Part shown: positions 63,185-64,000 of the stretch, piece by piece
Numbering within the stretch: the first letter of the stretch is position 1
How the letters are laid out: each line of letters starts with the position of its first letter
Origin: Eubacteriales bacterium
GTDB taxonomy: Bacteria; Bacillota; Clostridia; Lachnospirales; Lachnospiraceae
Length of the DNA: 64,000 bases
Assembly: GCA_030536575.1 (NCBI GenBank)
Contig: JAUNPS010000011.1
Location: 49,209-113,208 of the forward strand
Direction: 5' to 3'
Translations under genes and position numbers: made by a program
Notes under the pieces: model-generated
The model's input: only the letters and a program-made list of their open reading frames with translations
Told to the model about the DNA's origin: nothing
The model's database searches: none

Positions 63185-63370
63185 GTAAAGGTTCTGTAAT
63201 AAAATCTCAACAAAAATTTTCTTAATTTCCATCCCTGTTTCCCAGGCGACTTCGATGCGTGCGGCGGGGGAGCGGCAGCGTGGCCGTGAAAGTAGCCGTT
63301 CCACGCTCCCCGGACGGCTTCAGCGCGGGCGTCTGTTTATTGGCGGCAGGCGAAAAGCTCACCTGCGCCG

Positions 63371-64000
63371 TCAGTACCACTTGCGGCAGTTCCGGTGGCG
63401 GCACCTCCGCCTGTGCATCTCCTGAAACAGAATAACCTGGATCATATCGCCCAGCCAATTGGCTCCCGGCGGATAACGGCGGCGCGTCTCCTGGTTCATG
63501 GCCATAGCCTCGTCGGTATCGTCCCCTTCCGGGAGTTCGAAGCGGTCTTTCATGCGATCATAGATACTGCGGACAATGCGTTCCAATTGAACCTGATCGG
63601 GCTGTTCGTCGAACATCATGCTGCCTTCGTATTCCATTTTGTCGCATTCCTCTTCGACATACTGGAGGATTTCTCTGGCAACGTCCGGATACATTTCTTT
63701 GAGGCGTTCCATGTCGCGGTCGTTTTCGCGCTCATTGGCGAAGTCCATGGGGAATTCAAAGGCACGGTAGTAAGGCATGGGCTGAGGCGGCATAGGCCAG
63801 GCTGGGCCGTAGGGAGGCATCATGCCAGGTGTCTGGCCGGGCCAGAAGTAGCCGGGCATGCCGGGCTGGGGCGGCGGCATACCGGGGCCGGGACGGCCGG
63901 GCTGTGATGGCGGCATACCAGGGCCAGGGTAGCCAGGCCGCGACGGCGGCATCATACCGGAACCAGGGCGGCCAGGTTGTGATGGCGGCATACCAGGGCC
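63371..64000 (-). CDS. Pro/Gly-repeat protein with conserved C-terminal domain (5' end beyond the window)
   Basis: The frame stays open to the right edge, giving 209 residues. The N-terminal part repeats a 12-residue unit MPPSQPGRPGPG about four times (MPPSRPGYPGPG, MPPPQPGMPGYF), encoded by 36-bp DNA repeats. Then PAWPMPPQPMPYYRAFEF and a helical acidic domain (DMERLKEMYPDVAREILQYVEEECDKMEYEGSMMFDEQPDQV) end in MHRRRCRHRNCRKWY. I do not recognise the family; the Pro/Gly repeats resemble spore-coat or surface proteins (weak inference). It is followed by a hairpin region at 63270-63340. Confidence 0.75.
   Translation of the reverse strand, partial: GPGMPPSQPGRPGSGMMPPSRPGYPGPGMPPSQPGRPGPGMPPPQPGMPGYFWPGQTPGMMPPYGPAWPMPPQPMPYYRAFEFPMDFANERENDRDMERLKEMYPDVAREILQYVEEECDKMEYEGSMMFDEQPDQVQLERIVRSIYDRMKDRFELPEGDDTDEAMAMNQETRRRYPPGANWLGDMIQVILFQEMHRRRCRHRNCRKWY

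Overview
The window looks like chromosome of a gut-type Lachnospiraceae (Clostridia) bacterium. This is inferred from roughly 50% GC with strong AGGAGG ribosome sites, sigma-A promoters with TTGACA/TATAAT boxes 16-17 bp apart, a T-box in front of metG, a QueT leader riboswitch, a DUF4250 gene behind clpB, YesMN-type two-component genes, and many plant-polysaccharide genes. No phage, integrase, insertion sequence or CRISPR array was seen.

Left part (1-13.2 kb, all minus strand). An operon otnK-like kinase > BKACE enzyme > GntR regulator runs off the left edge. Next come GH42 beta-galactosidase > Asp/Glu-racemase-like > GH127 beta-L-arabinofuranosidase, and a CUT1 sugar ABC transporter (binding protein and two permeases). 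The GH42 operon and the transporter share a duplicated promoter/operator/hairpin module. The GH42 gene is preceded by a remnant of a second permease gene, so the locus records an old duplication and deletion. Two PD-(D/E)XK-type genes follow: an Rpn-like protein and an XRE-Uma2 protein.

Housekeeping block (13.3-22.9 kb). metG > tatD > rsmA sit behind a methionine T-box. A MutS-like ATPase is divergent from a MATE exporter. Then come an unknown secreted protein, a RelE/ParE toxin with a short antitoxin, and a methyltransferase.

Pectin/galacturonate block (22.9-43.6 kb). A binding protein, two permeases, a GH28 pectinase, a YesM-type kinase, a YesN-type regulator and two URO-D/MtaA-like proteins form one long minus-strand operon. 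Next to it are uxaA-uxaB, a divergent LacI regulator with two matching operators, uxaC, an IclR (KdgR-like) regulator and kdgA-kdgK with a KdgR-like operator. Together these take galacturonides to pyruvate and glyceraldehyde-3-phosphate: GH28, ABC import, UxaC, UxaB, UxaA, KdgK, KdgA. A flavodoxin-like protein and a DUF3990 two-gene module (possible ADP-ribosylating toxin pair) lie inside the block.

Right part (43.9-64 kb). This holds a second MATE exporter with a TTG start, clpB with DUF4250, a flotillin gene behind a yybP-ykoY-like (Mn2+) riboswitch, a DnaA-box cluster, and a MacAB-type efflux operon with its OmpR-type two-component system. A tRNA-Val, two tandem copies of a type I toxin/antisense-RNA locus, queT with a preQ1-type riboswitch, ribokinase, Hsp20, a large secreted protein with a C39-like end, a methyltransferase, and a Pro/Gly-repeat protein cut by the right edge complete it.

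Several intergenic repeats (71 bp, about 54 bp and 81 bp units) and a large structured element before uxaC are not explained by genes. Functional names rest on motif recognition only; no database search was possible.
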